NCBI RefSeq assembly: GCF_000262465.1
Contig: NZ_CM001489.1
Span: 6,526,839 to 6,590,838, forward strand
Direction of reading: 5' to 3'
Length of the DNA stretch: 64,000 nt
Origin: Frankia sp. QA3
Lineage (GTDB): Bacteria; Actinomycetota; Actinomycetes; Frankiales; Frankiaceae
The notes beneath the pieces were generated by a model. That model was not told the origin of the DNA and did not search any database. It was given only the letters and a program-made list of their open reading frames with translations. How positions within the stretch are numbered: position 1 is the first letter of the stretch; every line of letters starts with the position of its first letter. The position numbers and the translations under genes were made by a program. Positions 20,239-30,870 of this stretch are shown here, piece by piece.

Positions 20239-21603
20239 ATGAGCGAGACCGACAGCCCGGCGGTGGCGGCCCTGGAGGAGAACCTCTGGCCGGCCACGGC
20301 CCGACTCGACCCCGACGGGGTGCTGCGGATCGGCGGCGTCCGAGTCGACGAGCTGGCCGCCGAGTTCGGCACCCCGGCGTTCATCCTGGACGAGGCCGAC
20401 TTCCGGGCCCGCTGCGCCGCCTGGCGGTCGGCGTTCGAGGACTGCGACGTCTACTACGCGGGCAAGGCGTTCCTGTGCCGCGCCGTCGCCCGCTGGGTGG
20501 CCGAGGAGGGGCTGAACCTCGACGTCTGCACCGGCGGCGAGCTCGCCGTGGCCCGTTCGGTCGGCTTCCCGGCGCAGCGGCTGCTGTTCCACGGCAACAA
20601 CAAGTCGGTCGCCGAGCTGCGCGCGGCCGTCGCCTACGGCGTCGGGCGGATCGTCGTCGACTCCTTCGCCGAGATCGACCGGCTGGCCGCCGTCGCCGCC
20701 GAGGCCGGGGTGCGCCAGCGGGTCCTCGTGCGGGTCACCCCGGGGGTGGAGGCGCACACCCACCACTACGTCTCCACCGGCCAGGAGGATCAGAAGTTCG
20801 GCTTCTCGCTGGCCGGGGGGGCGGCGGCCGAGGCGGTGGAGCGGGTGCTCGCCGCCGACGCGCTGCACCTCGTCGGCCTGCATGCGCACATCGGCTCGCA
20901 GATCTTCGACACGGCCGGGTTCGGCCTGGCCGCGCACCGCATGGTCGGCCTGCTGGCGCGCATCCGCGACACCCACGACCTCGAACTGCCCGAGCTCGAC
21001 CTCGGCGGCGGGCTCGGCATCGCCTACACCAGCGAGGACGCCCCGCTGGAGGTGGCCGACGTCGCCGAGCGGCTGACCGCCGTCGTGGGCAAGGAGTGCG
21101 CGGCCGCGGGGCTCGCCGTCCCGCGTCTCGGCGTGGAGCCCGGCCGGGCCGTCGTCGGTCCGACGACGGTGACCCTCTACGAGGTCGGCACGGTCAAGGA
21201 GCTGCCCGGGCTGCGTACCTTCGTCAGCGTCGACGGCGGGATGAGCGACAACATCCGCACGGCGCTCTACGACGCCCGGTACACCGCCCGGCTGGTCTCC
21301 CGCGCGGGCTCACCCGCGGCCCACGTGGTCACGCTCGTCGGCCGGCACTGTGAATCCGGCGACGTCGTCGCCCACGACGTGCCGCTGCCCGACGACGTGC
21401 GCCCCGGCGACCTCGTCGCGGTGCCGGCCAGCGGCGCCTACCACCGGTCCATGGCCAGCAATTACAACCATGTCACCCGCCCGCCGGTCGTCGCGGTGCG
21501 CGACGGCGTCGCCCGGCTGATCGTCCGGCGGGAGACCGAGGAGGACCTGCTGCGCCTCGACATCGACCCGGCGGAACAGGCCGACCCGGCGGTGGCACCG
21601 TGA
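20239..21603 (+). CDS. lysA: Diaminopimelate decarboxylase
   Basis: A 454-residue fold-type III PLP enzyme that converts meso-diaminopimelate to L-lysine. The PLP lysine lies in VYYAGKAFLCRA (about residue 76). Other motifs are HGNNKS, GLHAHIGSQIFD, LDLGGGLGIAY, EPGRAVVGP, CESGDVV and the C-terminal YHRSMASNYN. The ATG is preceded by GAGGCGAG. The stop overlaps the hom start by 4 bp (GTGA), so lysA, hom, thrC and thrB are a coupled operon of aspartate-family amino acid synthesis. Confidence 0.95.
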   Translation: MSETDSPAVAALEENLWPATARLDPDGVLRIGGVRVDELAAEFGTPAFILDEADFRARCAAWRSAFEDCDVYYAGKAFLCRAVARWVAEEGLNLDVCTGGELAVARSVGFPAQRLLFHGNNKSVAELRAAVAYGVGRIVVDSFAEIDRLAAVAAEAGVRQRVLVRVTPGVEAHTHHYVSTGQEDQKFGFSLAGGAAAEAVERVLAADALHLVGLHAHIGSQIFDTAGFGLAAHRMVGLLARIRDTHDLELPELDLGGGLGIAYTSEDAPLEVADVAERLTAVVGKECAAAGLAVPRLGVEPGRAVVGPTTVTLYEVGTVKELPGLRTFVSVDGGMSDNIRTALYDARYTARLVSRAGSPAAHVVTLVGRHCESGDVVAHDVPLPDDVRPGDLVAVPASGAYHRSMASNYNHVTRPPVVAVRDGVARLIVRRETEEDLLRLDIDPAEQADPAVAP

Positions 21604-22883
21604 GGATCGCGCTGCTCGGTTGCGGCGTCGTCGGCAGCGAGATCGTCCGGCTGCTGCGGGCCAACGCCGGCGACCTCGCCGCCCGGGTCGGCGAGCCGCT
21701 TGAACTCGTCGGGATCGCGGTGCGCCGCCCGGAGCGGGCCCGCGGCCTCGACATCGACGCGGACCTGTTCACCGCGGACGCCGCCGGTCTCGTCGCCCGC
21801 GACGACGTCGATCTCGTCATCGAGGTCGTCGGTGGGATCGAGCCGGCCCGGGGCTGGCTGCTGGCCGCGCTGCGGGCCGGTAAACCGGTGGTCACCGCGA
21901 ACAAGGCGCTGCTGGCCTCCGACGGCGCCGCGCTGCACGACGCCGCCGCCGCCGCCGGCACGGATCTCTACTACGAGGCCGCGGTCGGCGGGGCGATCCC
22001 GCTGATCCGCCCGCTGCGCGAGAGCCTGGCCGGCGATCACGTCCGCCGGGTGCTCGGCATCGTCAACGGCACCACGAACTTCGTGCTGACCCGGATGGAC
22101 GAGACCGGCGCGTCGTTCGCCGAGGCGCTGGCCGAGGCCGGCGCGCTCGGCTACGCCGAGGCCGACCCGTCCGCCGACATCGACGGCTACGACGCCGCGG
22201 CGAAGGCGGCGATCATGGCTCAGCTCGCCTTCCACTCGCGGGTCACCATCGACGACGTCTACCGGGTCGGCATCGGCGACGTCACCGCCGCCGACATTGC
22301 GAGCGCCCGCGAGATGGGCTGCACCGTCAAGGCCCTGGCGGTGGCCGAGCGCTCCGCGGAGACCGACGGGATCAGCGTCCGGGTCCATCCCGCGATGATC
22401 CCGCGGACCCACCCGCTGGCCGGGGTGCGGGAGGCGTTCAACGCGGTGTTCATCGAGGCGGAGGCCGCCGGCCAGCTGATGTTCTACGGCCAGGGGGCGG
22501 GCGGGGCGCCGACCGCCTCGGCGGTGCTCGGCGATGTGGTCGCTGTGGCGCGCAACCGCATCGCGGGCCATCGCGGGCCGGGTGAGTCGTCCTACGCGGC
22601 GCTGCCCGTGCTGCCGATGGGCCGTACCGTGACGAGGTATCACGTGAATCTCGACGTCACCGACAAGACCGGCGTACTCGCGACGGTCGCCGGTGCCTTC
22701 GCGCGTCACGATGTGTCCATCAGGAGCGTCCGCCAGGACGGCCGCGGCGACGACGCGAGCCTCGTCCTCGTGACGCACGCCGCGCCGGACGCGGCGCTGT
22801 CCGCCACCGTCGAGGAGCTACGCGGCCTCGCCGGGGTGCGGGCGGTGTCCGGCGTGATGCGGGTCGAGGGAGGTGAGCCGTGA
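21600..22883 (+). CDS. hom: Homoserine dehydrogenase with C-terminal ACT domain
   Basis: GTG 21600 overlaps the lysA stop. The 427-residue enzyme reduces aspartate semialdehyde to homoserine. The NAD(P) fold is [17 protein letters not shown]; catalytic motifs are [31 protein letters not shown] and [14 protein letters not shown]. The ACT domain spans about 346-427 ([20 protein letters not shown]), the usual site for threonine feedback control. It overlaps thrC by 4 bp. Confidence 0.95.
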   Translation: MRIALLGCGVVGSEIVRLLRANAGDLAARVGEPLELVGIAVRRPERARGLDIDADLFTADAAGLVARDDVDLVIEVVGGIEPARGWLLAALRAGKPVVTANKALLASDGAALHDAAAAAGTDLYYEAAVGGAIPLIRPLRESLAGDHVRRVLGIVNGTTNFVLTRMDETGASFAEALAEAGALGYAEADPSADIDGYDAAAKAAIMAQLAFHSRVTIDDVYRVGIGDVTAADIASAREMGCTVKALAVAERSAETDGISVRVHPAMIPRTHPLAGVREAFNAVFIEAEAAGQLMFYGQGAGGAPTASAVLGDVVAVARNRIAGHRGPGESSYAALPVLPMGRTVTRYHVNLDVTDKTGVLATVAGAFARHDVSIRSVRQDGRGDDASLVLVTHAAPDAALSATVEELRGLAGVRAVSGVMRVEGGEP

Positions 22884-24046
22884 CCACGACGTCCACAGCT
22901 CGTGTGGAGTCCACAGCTCGTGTGGAGTCCACGCCGTTCGCGGGCGGGCCGGCGGCGCCGGCGACGTCCACGCAGCCCGACCGGTCGCACCGGCCGTGGC
23001 GGGGGATCATCGAGGAGTACCGCGACCGGCTGCCGGTCGACGACGACACGCCGGTGATCACGCTGCGGGAGGGCGGTACGCCGCTGCTGCACGCGGCGCA
23101 CCTGTCCGAGCTCACCGGGTGTGAGGTTCATCTCAAGGTCGAGGGCGCGAACCCGACGGGTTCGTTCAAGGACCGCGGGATGACGATGGCCATCAGCCGG
23201 GCCGTCGGCGCGGGCTCCCAGGCGGTCATCTGCGCCTCCACGGGCAACACCTCGGCCTCGGCCGCGGCCTATGCCGCCCGCGCCGGCATCACCTGCGCGG
23301 TGCTCGTCCCCAGCGGGAAGATCGCGCTGGGCAAGCTCGCCCAGGCGCTCGTGCACGGCGCCCGGCTGCTTCAGCTCGACGGCTCCTTCGACGACTGCCT
23401 GCGGGTGGCCCGCGAACTCGCCGACACCTCGCCGGTCACCCTGGTCAACTCGGTGAACCCGTTCCGCCTGGAGGGTCAGAAGACGGCGTCGTTCGAGATC
23501 GTCGAGGCGCTCGGGCGGGCCCCGGACGTGCACTGCCTGCCGGTCGGCAACGCCGGCAACATCACCGCCTACTGGCGGGGGTACCTGGAGGAGGACGCCC
23601 GCGTCGGTGCCGGCCGGCCGCGGATGTGCGGCTTCCAGGCGGCGGGCGCGGCCCCGATCGTGCGCGGTGAGGTCGTCACCTCCCCGCAGACGATCGCCAC
23701 CGCGATCCGCATCGGCAACCCGGCCTCCTGGGATTTCGCCGTCGACGCGAGGGACTCCTCCGGCGGCCTCATCGATGCCGTCAACGACCGGCAGATCCTC
23801 GCCGCCTACCGGCTGCTCGCCCGCCGGGAGGGCGTCTTCGTCGAGCCGTCCAGCGCGGCGAGCGTCGCCGGGCTGCTGATGGCGCGCGAGGACGGCCGGA
23901 TCGAGGCCGGCCAGCGCATCGTCTGCACGGTGACCGGCAACGGACTGAAGGACCCCGACTGGGCGATCAGCGGGGCGGCCAAACCGGAGACGATCCGTCC
24001 GACCGTCGCGGGTGCCGCCGAGGCGCTCGGGCTGCAGACCTCGTGA
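22880..24046 (+). CDS. thrC: Threonine synthase
   Basis: GTG 22880 overlaps the hom stop. A 388-residue fold-type II PLP enzyme that turns O-phosphohomoserine into threonine. The PLP lysine is about residue 96 ([14 protein letters not shown]), followed by [19 protein letters not shown] and the phosphate-binding glycine loop [12 protein letters not shown]. The first about 30 residues are non-conserved and begin with a DNA-repeat-encoded doublet ([14 protein letters not shown]), so the functional protein probably starts near [16 protein letters not shown]. It is coupled to thrB by a GTGA overlap. Confidence 0.95.
   Translation: MTTTSTARVESTARVESTPFAGGPAAPATSTQPDRSHRPWRGIIEEYRDRLPVDDDTPVITLREGGTPLLHAAHLSELTGCEVHLKVEGANPTGSFKDRGMTMAISRAVGAGSQAVICASTGNTSASAAAYAARAGITCAVLVPSGKIALGKLAQALVHGARLLQLDGSFDDCLRVARELADTSPVTLVNSVNPFRLEGQKTASFEIVEALGRAPDVHCLPVGNAGNITAYWRGYLEEDARVGAGRPRMCGFQAAGAAPIVRGEVVTSPQTIATAIRIGNPASWDFAVDARDSSGGLIDAVNDRQILAAYRLLARREGVFVEPSSAASVAGLLMAREDGRIEAGQRIVCTVTGNGLKDPDWAISGAAKPETIRPTVAGAAEALGLQTS
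22891..22926. repeat. Two tandem 18-bp palindromic repeats at the thrC start
   Basis: GTCCACAGCTCGTGTGGA occurs twice back to back (22891-22908, 22909-22926). Each copy is itself an inverted repeat (TCCACA, 5-base loop, TGTGGA), so the 5' end of the thrC coding sequence can form two small hairpins. Confidence 0.9.
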
Positions 24047-25209
24047 CCGCCCTGTCCGGCGCGGTCCCGGACGTCGACGCCGTCCCCGGCGCGGATGTCC
24101 GCGATGTTCCCGGGGAGGACTTTCCCGGGGAGGACGGGAGCGCGCCGGTGCCCGGCGCCGGCCGGTCGGATGCCGACGGCGTGGCCCAGCGGGTCCGGGT
24201 GCGGGTCCCCGCGACGAGCGCGAACCTCGGCCCGGGCTTCGACGCCTTCGGGCTTGCCCTCGGCCTGTACGACGAGGTTGACGTCGAGGTGACCTCGTCC
24301 GGCCTGACCGTGGACGTGGTCGGCCCGGACGCGGTCGCGCAGGACGAGACGCACCTGGTGGTCAGGGCGATCCGAGCGACGTTCGACCTGCTCGGCCGGG
24401 CGCAGCCGGGGCTCGCCCTGCGCTGCGTGAACCGGATCCCGCACGGCCGCGGGCTCGGCTCGTCGGCGGCCGCGATCGTGGCGGGGATCGTAGCCGCGGC
24501 GGCGCTCACCCGGGCCGACCTCGGCCCGGAGTTCGAGGCCGGCGCCGTGGCGAACCCGGGCGACCCCGGCGTAGCCCGTCCCGGCGCCCTGTTCGACGCA
24601 ACCGCGCCCGACCTCGGGGTCGCGGCGCCGGCCGGATCCGCATGGATGCTGCGCCTCGCGCACGACATCGAGGGCCATCCGGACAATGTGGCCGCCGCGC
24701 TGATGGGCGGTTTCACCGTCGCCTGGCAGGACGTCGAGGGGGCCCGCTGCCTGTGCGTCGACCCGTTCGCCGAGCTGCGGCCGGTGGTCTTCGTGCCGAC
24801 CGTGCGCCAGTCCACCGAGGCGTCGCGGGGGGCGCTACCGGCCCTGGTCGGGCTGACCGACGCCGCTCGGACCCTCGGCCGGGCCGCACTGCTGGCGCTG
24901 ACGATGTCCGCCGCCGAACCCGCCGGGGCGGCGCAGCGCGCCCGCACCCTGTTCAGCGCCACCGAGGACCTGCTGCACCAGCCCTACCGGCTGCCCGCGG
25001 CGCCGGCCACCGGCGAGCTCGTCGCCCGGCTGCGCGCGCTGGGGGTGCCGGCGACCCTGTCCGGCTCCGGGCCGTCCGTGCTCGCGCTCGCGGTCGGCGG
25101 GGAGCAGGCCGCGGCGGCGGTGGGCGCGGCGAGCTCCGAGTTCTCGGTCGCGCCCCTGAGCGTTGACCGGCGCGGTGCGCAGGTCATCCGTTTCGACTCC
25201 GGAAAGTAG
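24043..25209 (+). CDS. thrB: Homoserine kinase
   Basis: GTG 24043 overlaps the thrC stop. The 388-residue GHMP kinase phosphorylates homoserine for ThrC. Motifs are [20 protein letters not shown], the ATP loop [33 protein letters not shown], and the C-terminal [13 protein letters not shown]. About 45 non-conserved residues precede the GHMP fold and include a duplicated 14-bp DNA unit (24107-24120, 24122-24135). An extra about 30-residue acidic/Pro insertion follows the ATP loop. It is the last gene of the lysA operon. Confidence 0.93.
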   Translation: MTALSGAVPDVDAVPGADVRDVPGEDFPGEDGSAPVPGAGRSDADGVAQRVRVRVPATSANLGPGFDAFGLALGLYDEVDVEVTSSGLTVDVVGPDAVAQDETHLVVRAIRATFDLLGRAQPGLALRCVNRIPHGRGLGSSAAAIVAGIVAAAALTRADLGPEFEAGAVANPGDPGVARPGALFDATAPDLGVAAPAGSAWMLRLAHDIEGHPDNVAAALMGGFTVAWQDVEGARCLCVDPFAELRPVVFVPTVRQSTEASRGALPALVGLTDAARTLGRAALLALTMSAAEPAGAAQRARTLFSATEDLLHQPYRLPAAPATGELVARLRALGVPATLSGSGPSVLALAVGGEQAAAAVGAASSEFSVAPLSVDRRGAQVIRFDSGK

Positions 25210-25284
25210 TCGAATAGATTTATAGGGTAATATAGTAAGGCTGGGGTGGGGCGGTCGGGCCGCAGCCTGCGGTCGTGTGTCACA

Positions 25285-25340
25285 TCAGGAAGTCCTGACG
25301 TCTCAAGGTTGTTGCCGAGGTGTCTGCCGCTGGATAGTCT
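25285..25340 (+). promoter_or_regulatory. Candidate rho promoter and operator
   Basis: TTGCCG (25312-25317), a 17-bp spacer, and TAGTCT (25335-25340) fit an actinobacterial housekeeping promoter (TTGxCx, TAxxxT). Just upstream is a palindrome TCAGGA-AG-TCCTGA (25285-25298). Transcription from here would give a leader of about 300 nt before the rho TTG start, consistent with leader-mediated control known for rho genes. An AT-rich stretch at 25205-25240, unusual here, precedes it and could hold another promoter. Confidence 0.35.
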
Positions 25341-25647
25341 GGTGACTGCACCCGCTGCCACCGCGGCGCGTGCTCGCTCCCGCAGTGCCGCTCTGGCTAC
25401 GCCAGATGGGCCGTGGTTCGGGACTCCGGTGTTTCGGCCTCGTCGTCGTTGCCTCGGCTCCACACCGGCACACCTGGGCGGGATCGGCGAGTTCGCTCGC
25501 GGCAGTCGGCCGCTGGCGCCGTAGACGGGCGCGACGTTCGCCCATCCGGTGCTGTACATCCCCTTCACCCGGCATCTGTGCAGGCGAAGAAGGTTCACAA
25601 GCTACGCCCGGCTCATCAGGAGCCAGTTCCTTCAGGGAAGGAAAACC

Positions 25648-27933
25648 TTGAGCGACACCACCAACGTGCTGCCACTGAGCGCACGTGAGTCTGCGGCGCC
25701 TGCGACGCCTGCATCGCCCCACGAGAGCGGGCCGGCCGCTACCTCGTCCGCAGACGCCCTCACCACCGCGCCCGCTGCCGACAACGGCAGCGGGCGTGCC
25801 GGCCGCGGCTCCCGGGCCGCCGCCGCGACCGCGGCCTCGGCCACCGAGGGCGCGACCGCGACCCGGCGGCGTCGGCAGGGCACCGGGCTGTCCGCGATGC
25901 TGCTTCCCGAGCTGCAGGCCATGGCCTCGTCCATGGGCATCCAGGGGGTGGGCCGGCTGCGCAAGGGCCAGCTCATCGCCGCGATCCAGAACCTGCAGAA
26001 CGGCGAGTCCGCGGGTGCTTCCGCACCCGCCCCGGCCACCGACCAGGCCCCCGCCGCGCCCATCCCGGCGCCGAGCGAGGCGCTCGCCGCGGCGCCCCAG
26101 GCGACCCGCCAGCCCAGCAGCGACGGCGGTGCCCCCAGCACCACCACCCGCACCCGTTCCCGCCGCGGCGCGTCGCGCGGCGTGGCGAGCCCCGCCGCCG
26201 AGCAGCCGACCCTGCCCGACTCGGCCGGCGACACTGTCGTCGAGACCCGTCCGGCCCCCGTGGCGGCCGCCCCGGCGCAGCCCGCCGCCGCCTCGGTCCA
26301 GCCGGCCTCCGCCTCCACCCAGTCCGCCCCGGCCCAGCCGGCGACCGCCCCCGGTCGACAGGGCGACGGTGCTCCCCGCAGCCGTGAGGACCGCCGCGAC
26401 CGCGCCGGGGACAACGGCCGCTCTGGAGACAACGGCCGCTCTGGAGAGAACGGCCGCGCCGGCGGTGACGGCGGCGAGCGGCCCACGAACGACCGACAGG
26501 GTACGGACCGCCGATCTGGCGGGGACCGGCAGGACCGGCAGTCCGGTGACCGGTCGTCGGGTCGGGCCGAGCGGACCCAGGGCGACCGTTCCGGCGGGGA
26601 CCGTTCCGGCGGGGACCGTTCCGGCGGGGACCGCTCGGGCGGGGACCGTTCCGGCGGGGACCGTTCTGGCCAGAGCGGTCAGGGCGACGACGACTTCGCC
26701 GGCCGCAGCCGGCGGGGCCGTTTCCGTGAGCGCGGCCGCAACCGTGGTCGCGGCGGACAGGCCGGCCCGGCCGAGAACGAGCCGGTGCTGCGCGAGGACG
26801 ACGTCCTCGTGCCCGTCGCCGGCATCCTCGACGTCCTGGACAACTACGCCTTCGTCCGGACCAGCGGCTACCTGACCGGTCCGACCGACGTCTACGTCAG
26901 CCTGGCCCAGGTGCGCCGCAACGGGCTGCGCCGCGGAGACGCCATCACCGGCGTCGTGCGCGCGCCGCAGGATGGCGAGCAGCGCCGGGACAAGTACAAC
27001 GCACTGGTCCGGCTCGACACGATCAACGGGATGGAGCCCGACGAGGCGCGCGGGCGGCCCGAGTTCACCAAGCTGACGCCGCTGTACCCGCAGGAGCGTC
27101 TGCGCATGGAGACCGAGCCACACCTGCTGACGACGCGGATCATCGATCTCGTCATGCCGATCGGCAAGGGGCAGCGCGCCCTCATCGTCAGCCCGCCGAA
27201 GGCCGGCAAGACGATGGTGCTGCAGTCCATCGCCAACGCGATCACCACGAACAACCCGGAAGTCCACCTCATGGTCGTCCTCGTCGACGAGCGGCCGGAG
27301 GAGGTCACCGACATGCAGCGCTCGGTCAAGGGTGAGGTCATCGCCTCCACCTTCGACCGCCCGCCGGCCGACCACACCAACGTCGCCGAGCTGTCCATCG
27401 AGCGGGCCAAGCGCCTGGTCGAGCTCGGTCACGACGTCGTCGTCCTGCTCGACTCGATCACCCGGCTGGGCCGCGCCTACAACCTGGCCGCCCCCGCCTC
27501 CGGGCGGATCCTGTCCGGTGGTGTCGACTCGACCGCGCTCTACCCGCCGAAGCGCTTCCTCGGTGCGGCCCGCAACATCGAGAACGGCGGATCCCTGACG
27601 ATCATCGCGACGGCGCTGGTCGAGACGGGCTCGACGATGGACACCGTGATCTTCGAGGAGTTCAAGGGGACGGGCAACGCCGAGCTCAAGCTCGACCGCA
27701 AGATCGCCGACAAGCGGATCTTCCCGGCGGTCGACGTCGACGCCTCCAGCACCCGCAAGGAGGAAATCCTGCTTGCCCCGGACGAGCTCGCGATCATGCA
27801 CAAGCTGCGCCGAGTGCTCCACACCCGGGAGAACCAGCAGGCGTTGGAGCTCCTGCTCGACCGGCTCAAGCAGTCCCGGACGAACTACGAGTTCCTCATG
27901 CAGATCGCCAAGACGGCGCCGCCTCAGGACTAG
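25648..27933 (+). CDS. rho: Transcription termination factor Rho
   Basis: TTG at 25648 is chosen: it sits after AGGGAAGG and gives the typical N-terminus [11 protein letters not shown], whereas the longer frame upstream is unlike any Rho. The protein is 761 residues against 419 in E. coli. Order: low-complexity lead, Rho N-terminal helical domain (about 81-130, [18 protein letters not shown]), a long disordered insertion (about 131-375) rich in Ala/Pro then Arg/Gly/Asp with repeated GGDRS, the RNA-binding fold (from about 386, [18 protein letters not shown]), and the hexameric ATPase with SPPKAGKT (P-loop about 518), [26 protein letters not shown] and the R-loop region EEFKGTGN. Basic-rich insertions are usual in actinobacterial Rho. 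Confidence 0.95.
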   Translation: MSDTTNVLPLSARESAAPATPASPHESGPAATSSADALTTAPAADNGSGRAGRGSRAAAATAASATEGATATRRRRQGTGLSAMLLPELQAMASSMGIQGVGRLRKGQLIAAIQNLQNGESAGASAPAPATDQAPAAPIPAPSEALAAAPQATRQPSSDGGAPSTTTRTRSRRGASRGVASPAAEQPTLPDSAGDTVVETRPAPVAAAPAQPAAASVQPASASTQSAPAQPATAPGRQGDGAPRSREDRRDRAGDNGRSGDNGRSGENGRAGGDGGERPTNDRQGTDRRSGGDRQDRQSGDRSSGRAERTQGDRSGGDRSGGDRSGGDRSGGDRSGGDRSGQSGQGDDDFAGRSRRGRFRERGRNRGRGGQAGPAENEPVLREDDVLVPVAGILDVLDNYAFVRTSGYLTGPTDVYVSLAQVRRNGLRRGDAITGVVRAPQDGEQRRDKYNALVRLDTINGMEPDEARGRPEFTKLTPLYPQERLRMETEPHLLTTRIIDLVMPIGKGQRALIVSPPKAGKTMVLQSIANAITTNNPEVHLMVVLVDERPEEVTDMQRSVKGEVIASTFDRPPADHTNVAELSIERAKRLVELGHDVVVLLDSITRLGRAYNLAAPASGRILSGGVDSTALYPPKRFLGAARNIENGGSLTIIATALVETGSTMDTVIFEEFKGTGNAELKLDRKIADKRIFPAVDVDASSTRKEEILLAPDELAIMHKLRRVLHTRENQQALELLLDRLKQSRTNYEFLMQIAKTAPPQD
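26581..26670. repeat. 15-bp tandem repeat in rho
   Basis: About six copies of GGGGACCGTTCCGGC (26581-26670) in frame, encoding GDRSG pentapeptides within the disordered insertion. Copy-to-copy differences are mostly synonymous. Confidence 0.9.
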
Positions 27934-27964
27934 CCCCACATTTCGCCTTCGGCGAAATGTGGGG
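27934..27964 (+). terminator. Hairpin immediately after the rho stop codon
   Basis: A perfect 14-bp inverted repeat CCCCACATTTCGCC / GGCGAAATGTGGGG (27934-27947, 27951-27964) with a 3-base loop begins at the first base after the rho TAG. Confidence 0.75.
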
Positions 27965-28110
27965 GCCCCGGAGTCCTGTGGCGCCGTGCGGGGTGACGCC
28001 GGATCGCCTTCGGCGATTCGGCTGCGGGAGCCGGTGGGTCTTCGGCGAAATGTGGGGGCCCCGGAGTCCTGTGGCGCCGTGCGGGGTGACGCCGGATCGC
28101 CTTCGGCGAT
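27947..28110. repeat. Exact 71-bp direct repeat rich in hairpins
   Basis: Two identical 71-bp copies (27947-28017 and 28040-28110) are separated by 22 bp. Each starts with the right arm of the rho-proximal hairpin and ends in an inverted repeat around GATCGCCTTCGGCGATC. The second copy forms a perfect 10-bp stem; the first has one G-T pair. A further inverted repeat, CCCCCAGA/TCTGGGGG (about 28133-28164), follows. The stretch 27934-28417 has no credible gene, and the rpmE promoter must lie toward its right end. Confidence 0.85.
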
Positions 28111-28417
28111 CCGGACGATGATCGGTGGGATTCCCCCAGATGGCGATTTTGTCGTGGTCTGGGGGCCGTCGAAGTGGTGCCACGGCGCGCCGCAACGCCG
28201 GTGGCGCACAGCGGGGGCGGGGCACAGCGGGCGGGGGCTCGGCTGGCCCGATGGACGCGGCGGGGGCGGAACAGGATGGTCCGGGGGGGCGTTGAAACAG
28301 GCTGGGAAGCGTGCCGGCGGACGTGGCGTCCGCCTCTGGCAGACTGGCAGCAGACCGGCTCCGGTTCACGCCGTTCACTCCGAACGGCGACCCGGCGGCC
28401 ATATCGAAAGAGGGACC

Positions 28418-28654
28418 ATGAAGGCTGACATCCACCCGACCTATCACGAGACGACCGTGACCTGTACCTGCGGGAGCACCTTCACCACCCGCAGCACCAA
28501 GGAGAACGGCGTCGTCAACGCCGAGGTCTGCTCGCAGTGCCACCCGTTCTACACCGGCAAGCAGAAGATCCTCGACGTCGGCGGGCGGGTCGAGAAGTTC
28601 GAGCGCCGGTTCGGCCGGCGGCGCCCCGGCGAGAAGGTCGGCGGCGCGAAGTAG
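28418..28654 (+). CDS. rpmE: 50S ribosomal protein L31 (zinc-type)
   Basis: ATG 28418 after AAGAGGGA. The 78-residue protein begins [20 protein letters not shown] and carries the Cys motifs CTC and CSQC of the zinc-binding (C+) L31 type, then HPFYTGKQK and [11 protein letters not shown]. It lies between rho and prfA as in many actinobacteria. Confidence 0.96.
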   Translation: MKADIHPTYHETTVTCTCGSTFTTRSTKENGVVNAEVCSQCHPFYTGKQKILDVGGRVEKFERRFGRRRPGEKVGGAK

Positions 28655-28790
28655 TGCGGCCACGGCGCCCGTCCGGATCCCCGGGCGGGCGCCGTTTGCG
28701 TCCGGGGCGCCGCAGGCAGCGCCGCCCCGCCGACCCTGGCTCCCGGAGCTGTGCGGCGTCCGGGACCGTAACGTGCAAAGAGGAACCACC

Positions 28791-29861
28791 ATGACGTCCC
28801 CGCTCGACGGCCTCGTCGCGGAGCACGCCGAGATCGAGGGGCAGCTCGCCGATCCGGCGGTGCACAACGACCCCGCGAAGGCCCGTGCCCTGAGCCGCCG
28901 CTACGCGCAGCTCGCCCCGGTCGTCGATCTGGCCCGGGAGCTCGAGCGGGTGGAGGGCGACCTCGCCACCGCCCGCGAGCTCGCCGCGGAGGACACGTCG
29001 TTCCGCAGCGAGGTCACCGACCTCGACGCCGAACTCGCCGGGCTCAACGAGCGGCTGCGCGCCTACCTGGTCCCGGTCGACCCCGACGACGCCCGGGACG
29101 CCATCCTGGAGGTCAAGGCCGGCGCGGGCGGCGAGGAGTCGGCCCTGTTCGCCGGAGACCTGCTGCGGATGTACCTGCGCTACGCGGAGCGCCGCGGCTG
29201 GAAGACCGAGATCCTCGACGCCAACCCGTCCGATCTCGGCGGCTACCGCGACGTCAGCGTGGCGGTGAAGGCCCGCGGCTCGGCGCCCGGCGACGGCGTG
29301 TACGGCCGCCTGCGTTTCGAGGGTGGGGTGCACCGTGTCCAGCGGGTGCCGGTGACCGAGTCCGCCGGGCGCATCCACACCTCCGCCGCCGGAGTGCTGG
29401 TGCTTCCCGAGGCGGAGGAGGTCGACGTCGAGATCGACCCGAACGACCTGCGCATCGACGTGTTCCGCTCGTCCGGACCCGGTGGGCAGAGCGTGAACAC
29501 CACCGACTCGGCGGTCCGGATCACCCACGTCCCGACCGGCCTGGTGGTGTCCTGCCAGAACGAGAAGAGCCAGCTGCAGAACAAGGAGTCCGCGCTGCGG
29601 ATCCTGCGCGCCCGGCTGCTCGGCGTCGCCCGGGAGAAGGCCGAGTCGGAGGCGTCGATGGCGCGCGCCAGCCAGGTCCGCACCGTGGACCGATCGGAAC
29701 GGGTGCGTACCTACAACTTCGCCGAGAACCGGATCAGCGATCACCGGGTCGGCTACAAGGCGCACAACCTCGACCAGGTTCTCGACGGCGAGCTCGACGA
29801 GGTGCTGGACGCGCTCGCCGCCGCCGACCTGGAGGCCAGGCTGGCCGCCCAGGCGTCATGA
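28791..29861 (+). CDS. prfA: Peptide chain release factor 1
   Basis: ATG 28791 with AGAGGAA 7 bases upstream (an in-frame GTG 18 bp earlier is less well placed). The 356-residue protein has an N-terminal coiled-coil domain, the codon-recognition region [18 protein letters not shown] (PxT-type, RF1), and the peptidyl-transferase motif [17 protein letters not shown]. It releases nascent chains at UAA/UAG. The last 4 bp overlap prmC (ATGA), pairing the factor with the enzyme that methylates its GGQ glutamine. Confidence 0.96.
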   Translation: MTSPLDGLVAEHAEIEGQLADPAVHNDPAKARALSRRYAQLAPVVDLARELERVEGDLATARELAAEDTSFRSEVTDLDAELAGLNERLRAYLVPVDPDDARDAILEVKAGAGGEESALFAGDLLRMYLRYAERRGWKTEILDANPSDLGGYRDVSVAVKARGSAPGDGVYGRLRFEGGVHRVQRVPVTESAGRIHTSAAGVLVLPEAEEVDVEIDPNDLRIDVFRSSGPGGQSVNTTDSAVRITHVPTGLVVSCQNEKSQLQNKESALRILRARLLGVAREKAESEASMARASQVRTVDRSERVRTYNFAENRISDHRVGYKAHNLDQVLDGELDEVLDALAAADLEARLAAQAS

Positions 29862-30766
29862 CCGGCCCGTCGGTGACCCACGGGGCCGCCGTGACCCTGG
29901 CGGCGCGGCTCGCGCAGGCCACCGAGCGGCTGCGCGCCGCCGGGGTCGCCAGCCCGCGGGCCGACGCCGAGCAGCTCGCCGCGTTCGCCCTGGGGATCTC
30001 CCGGGCCCGGCTGGTGGGAGTCGACGACCTGCCCGCGCGGGCCGCCGAACGCTTCGACGAGCTCGTGGGCCGCCGCGCCCGGCGTGAGCCGTTGCAGCAC
30101 CTGACCGGCCTCGCCGGGTTCCGCTACCTCGACCTCGCCGTCGGCCCTGGGGTGTTCGTCCCCCGGCCGGAGACGGAGTCGGTCGTCGGCTGGGCCATCG
30201 CCGCCCTGCCCTCGTTGCCGGCCGGGCCGGTGTGCGTGGACCTGTGCGCGGGGTCCGGGGCGATCGCGCTGTCCCTGGCCGGGGAGGTGCCCGGGGCCCG
30301 GGTGCACGCTGTGGAGGTGGACCCCGCGGCGCTGGGCTGGCTGCGGCGTAACGTTGCGGCGAGCGGACTGCCGGTCACGGTCCACGAGGCCGACGTCACC
30401 GCCGCGCCCACCGCGTCGCTCGCCCGGCTCGCCGGGGCGGTCGACCTGGTCGTCAGCAATCCGCCGTATCTTCCGGATGCCGACCGCGACGAGGTGGAGC
30501 CCGAGGTGGGTGAGCATGACCCGCCCCGGGCGTTGTGGGGTGGTGCGGACGGACTCGACGTGGTGCGTGCCGTCGTCGCGCTGGCGGCCCGGCTGCTGCG
30601 CCCCGGGGGCCTGCTCGTCGTCGAGCACGCCGACGGCCACGGTGCCGCCGCGCCGGGCCTGTTGCGGGCCGACGGGCGGTGGGTGGACGTGGCCGACCAT
30701 CCCGACCTGGCCGGGCGGGACCGGTTCGTCAGCGGCCGTCGCCGGGCCGGCGTGGCCGGGTCGTGA
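29858..30766 (+). CDS. prmC: Release factor glutamine N5-methyltransferase
   Basis: A 302-residue protein. The N-terminal helical domain has [18 protein letters not shown], the hinge is [14 protein letters not shown] motif I is [19 protein letters not shown], and the catalytic motif is VSNPPYLP, which binds the RF glutamine. It methylates the GGQ of RF1/RF2. It overlaps prfA by 4 bp. Its stop codon lies inside the first copy of a 17-bp tandem repeat. Confidence 0.95.
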   Translation: MTGPSVTHGAAVTLAARLAQATERLRAAGVASPRADAEQLAAFALGISRARLVGVDDLPARAAERFDELVGRRARREPLQHLTGLAGFRYLDLAVGPGVFVPRPETESVVGWAIAALPSLPAGPVCVDLCAGSGAIALSLAGEVPGARVHAVEVDPAALGWLRRNVAASGLPVTVHEADVTAAPTASLARLAGAVDLVVSNPPYLPDADRDEVEPEVGEHDPPRALWGGADGLDVVRAVVALAARLLRPGGLLVVEHADGHGAAAPGLLRADGRWVDVADHPDLAGRDRFVSGRRRAGVAGS

Positions 30767-30826
30767 GAGCGGTCGGGTCGTGAGAGCGGTCGGGTCGTGA
30801 GATTCGGTCGGGTCGTGAGAGCGGTC
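30758..30826. repeat. 17-bp tandem repeat across the prmC stop codon
   Basis: GGGTCGTGAGAGCGGTC at 30758-30774 and 30775-30791, an 18-bp variant at 30792-30809, and another copy at 30810-30826. The first copy contains the prmC stop (30764-30766). Confidence 0.9.
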
Positions 30827-30870
30827 GTCGGGCCGAGCTGCTGGGAGCGAGCGACAGGGAGGGAGGGGTG

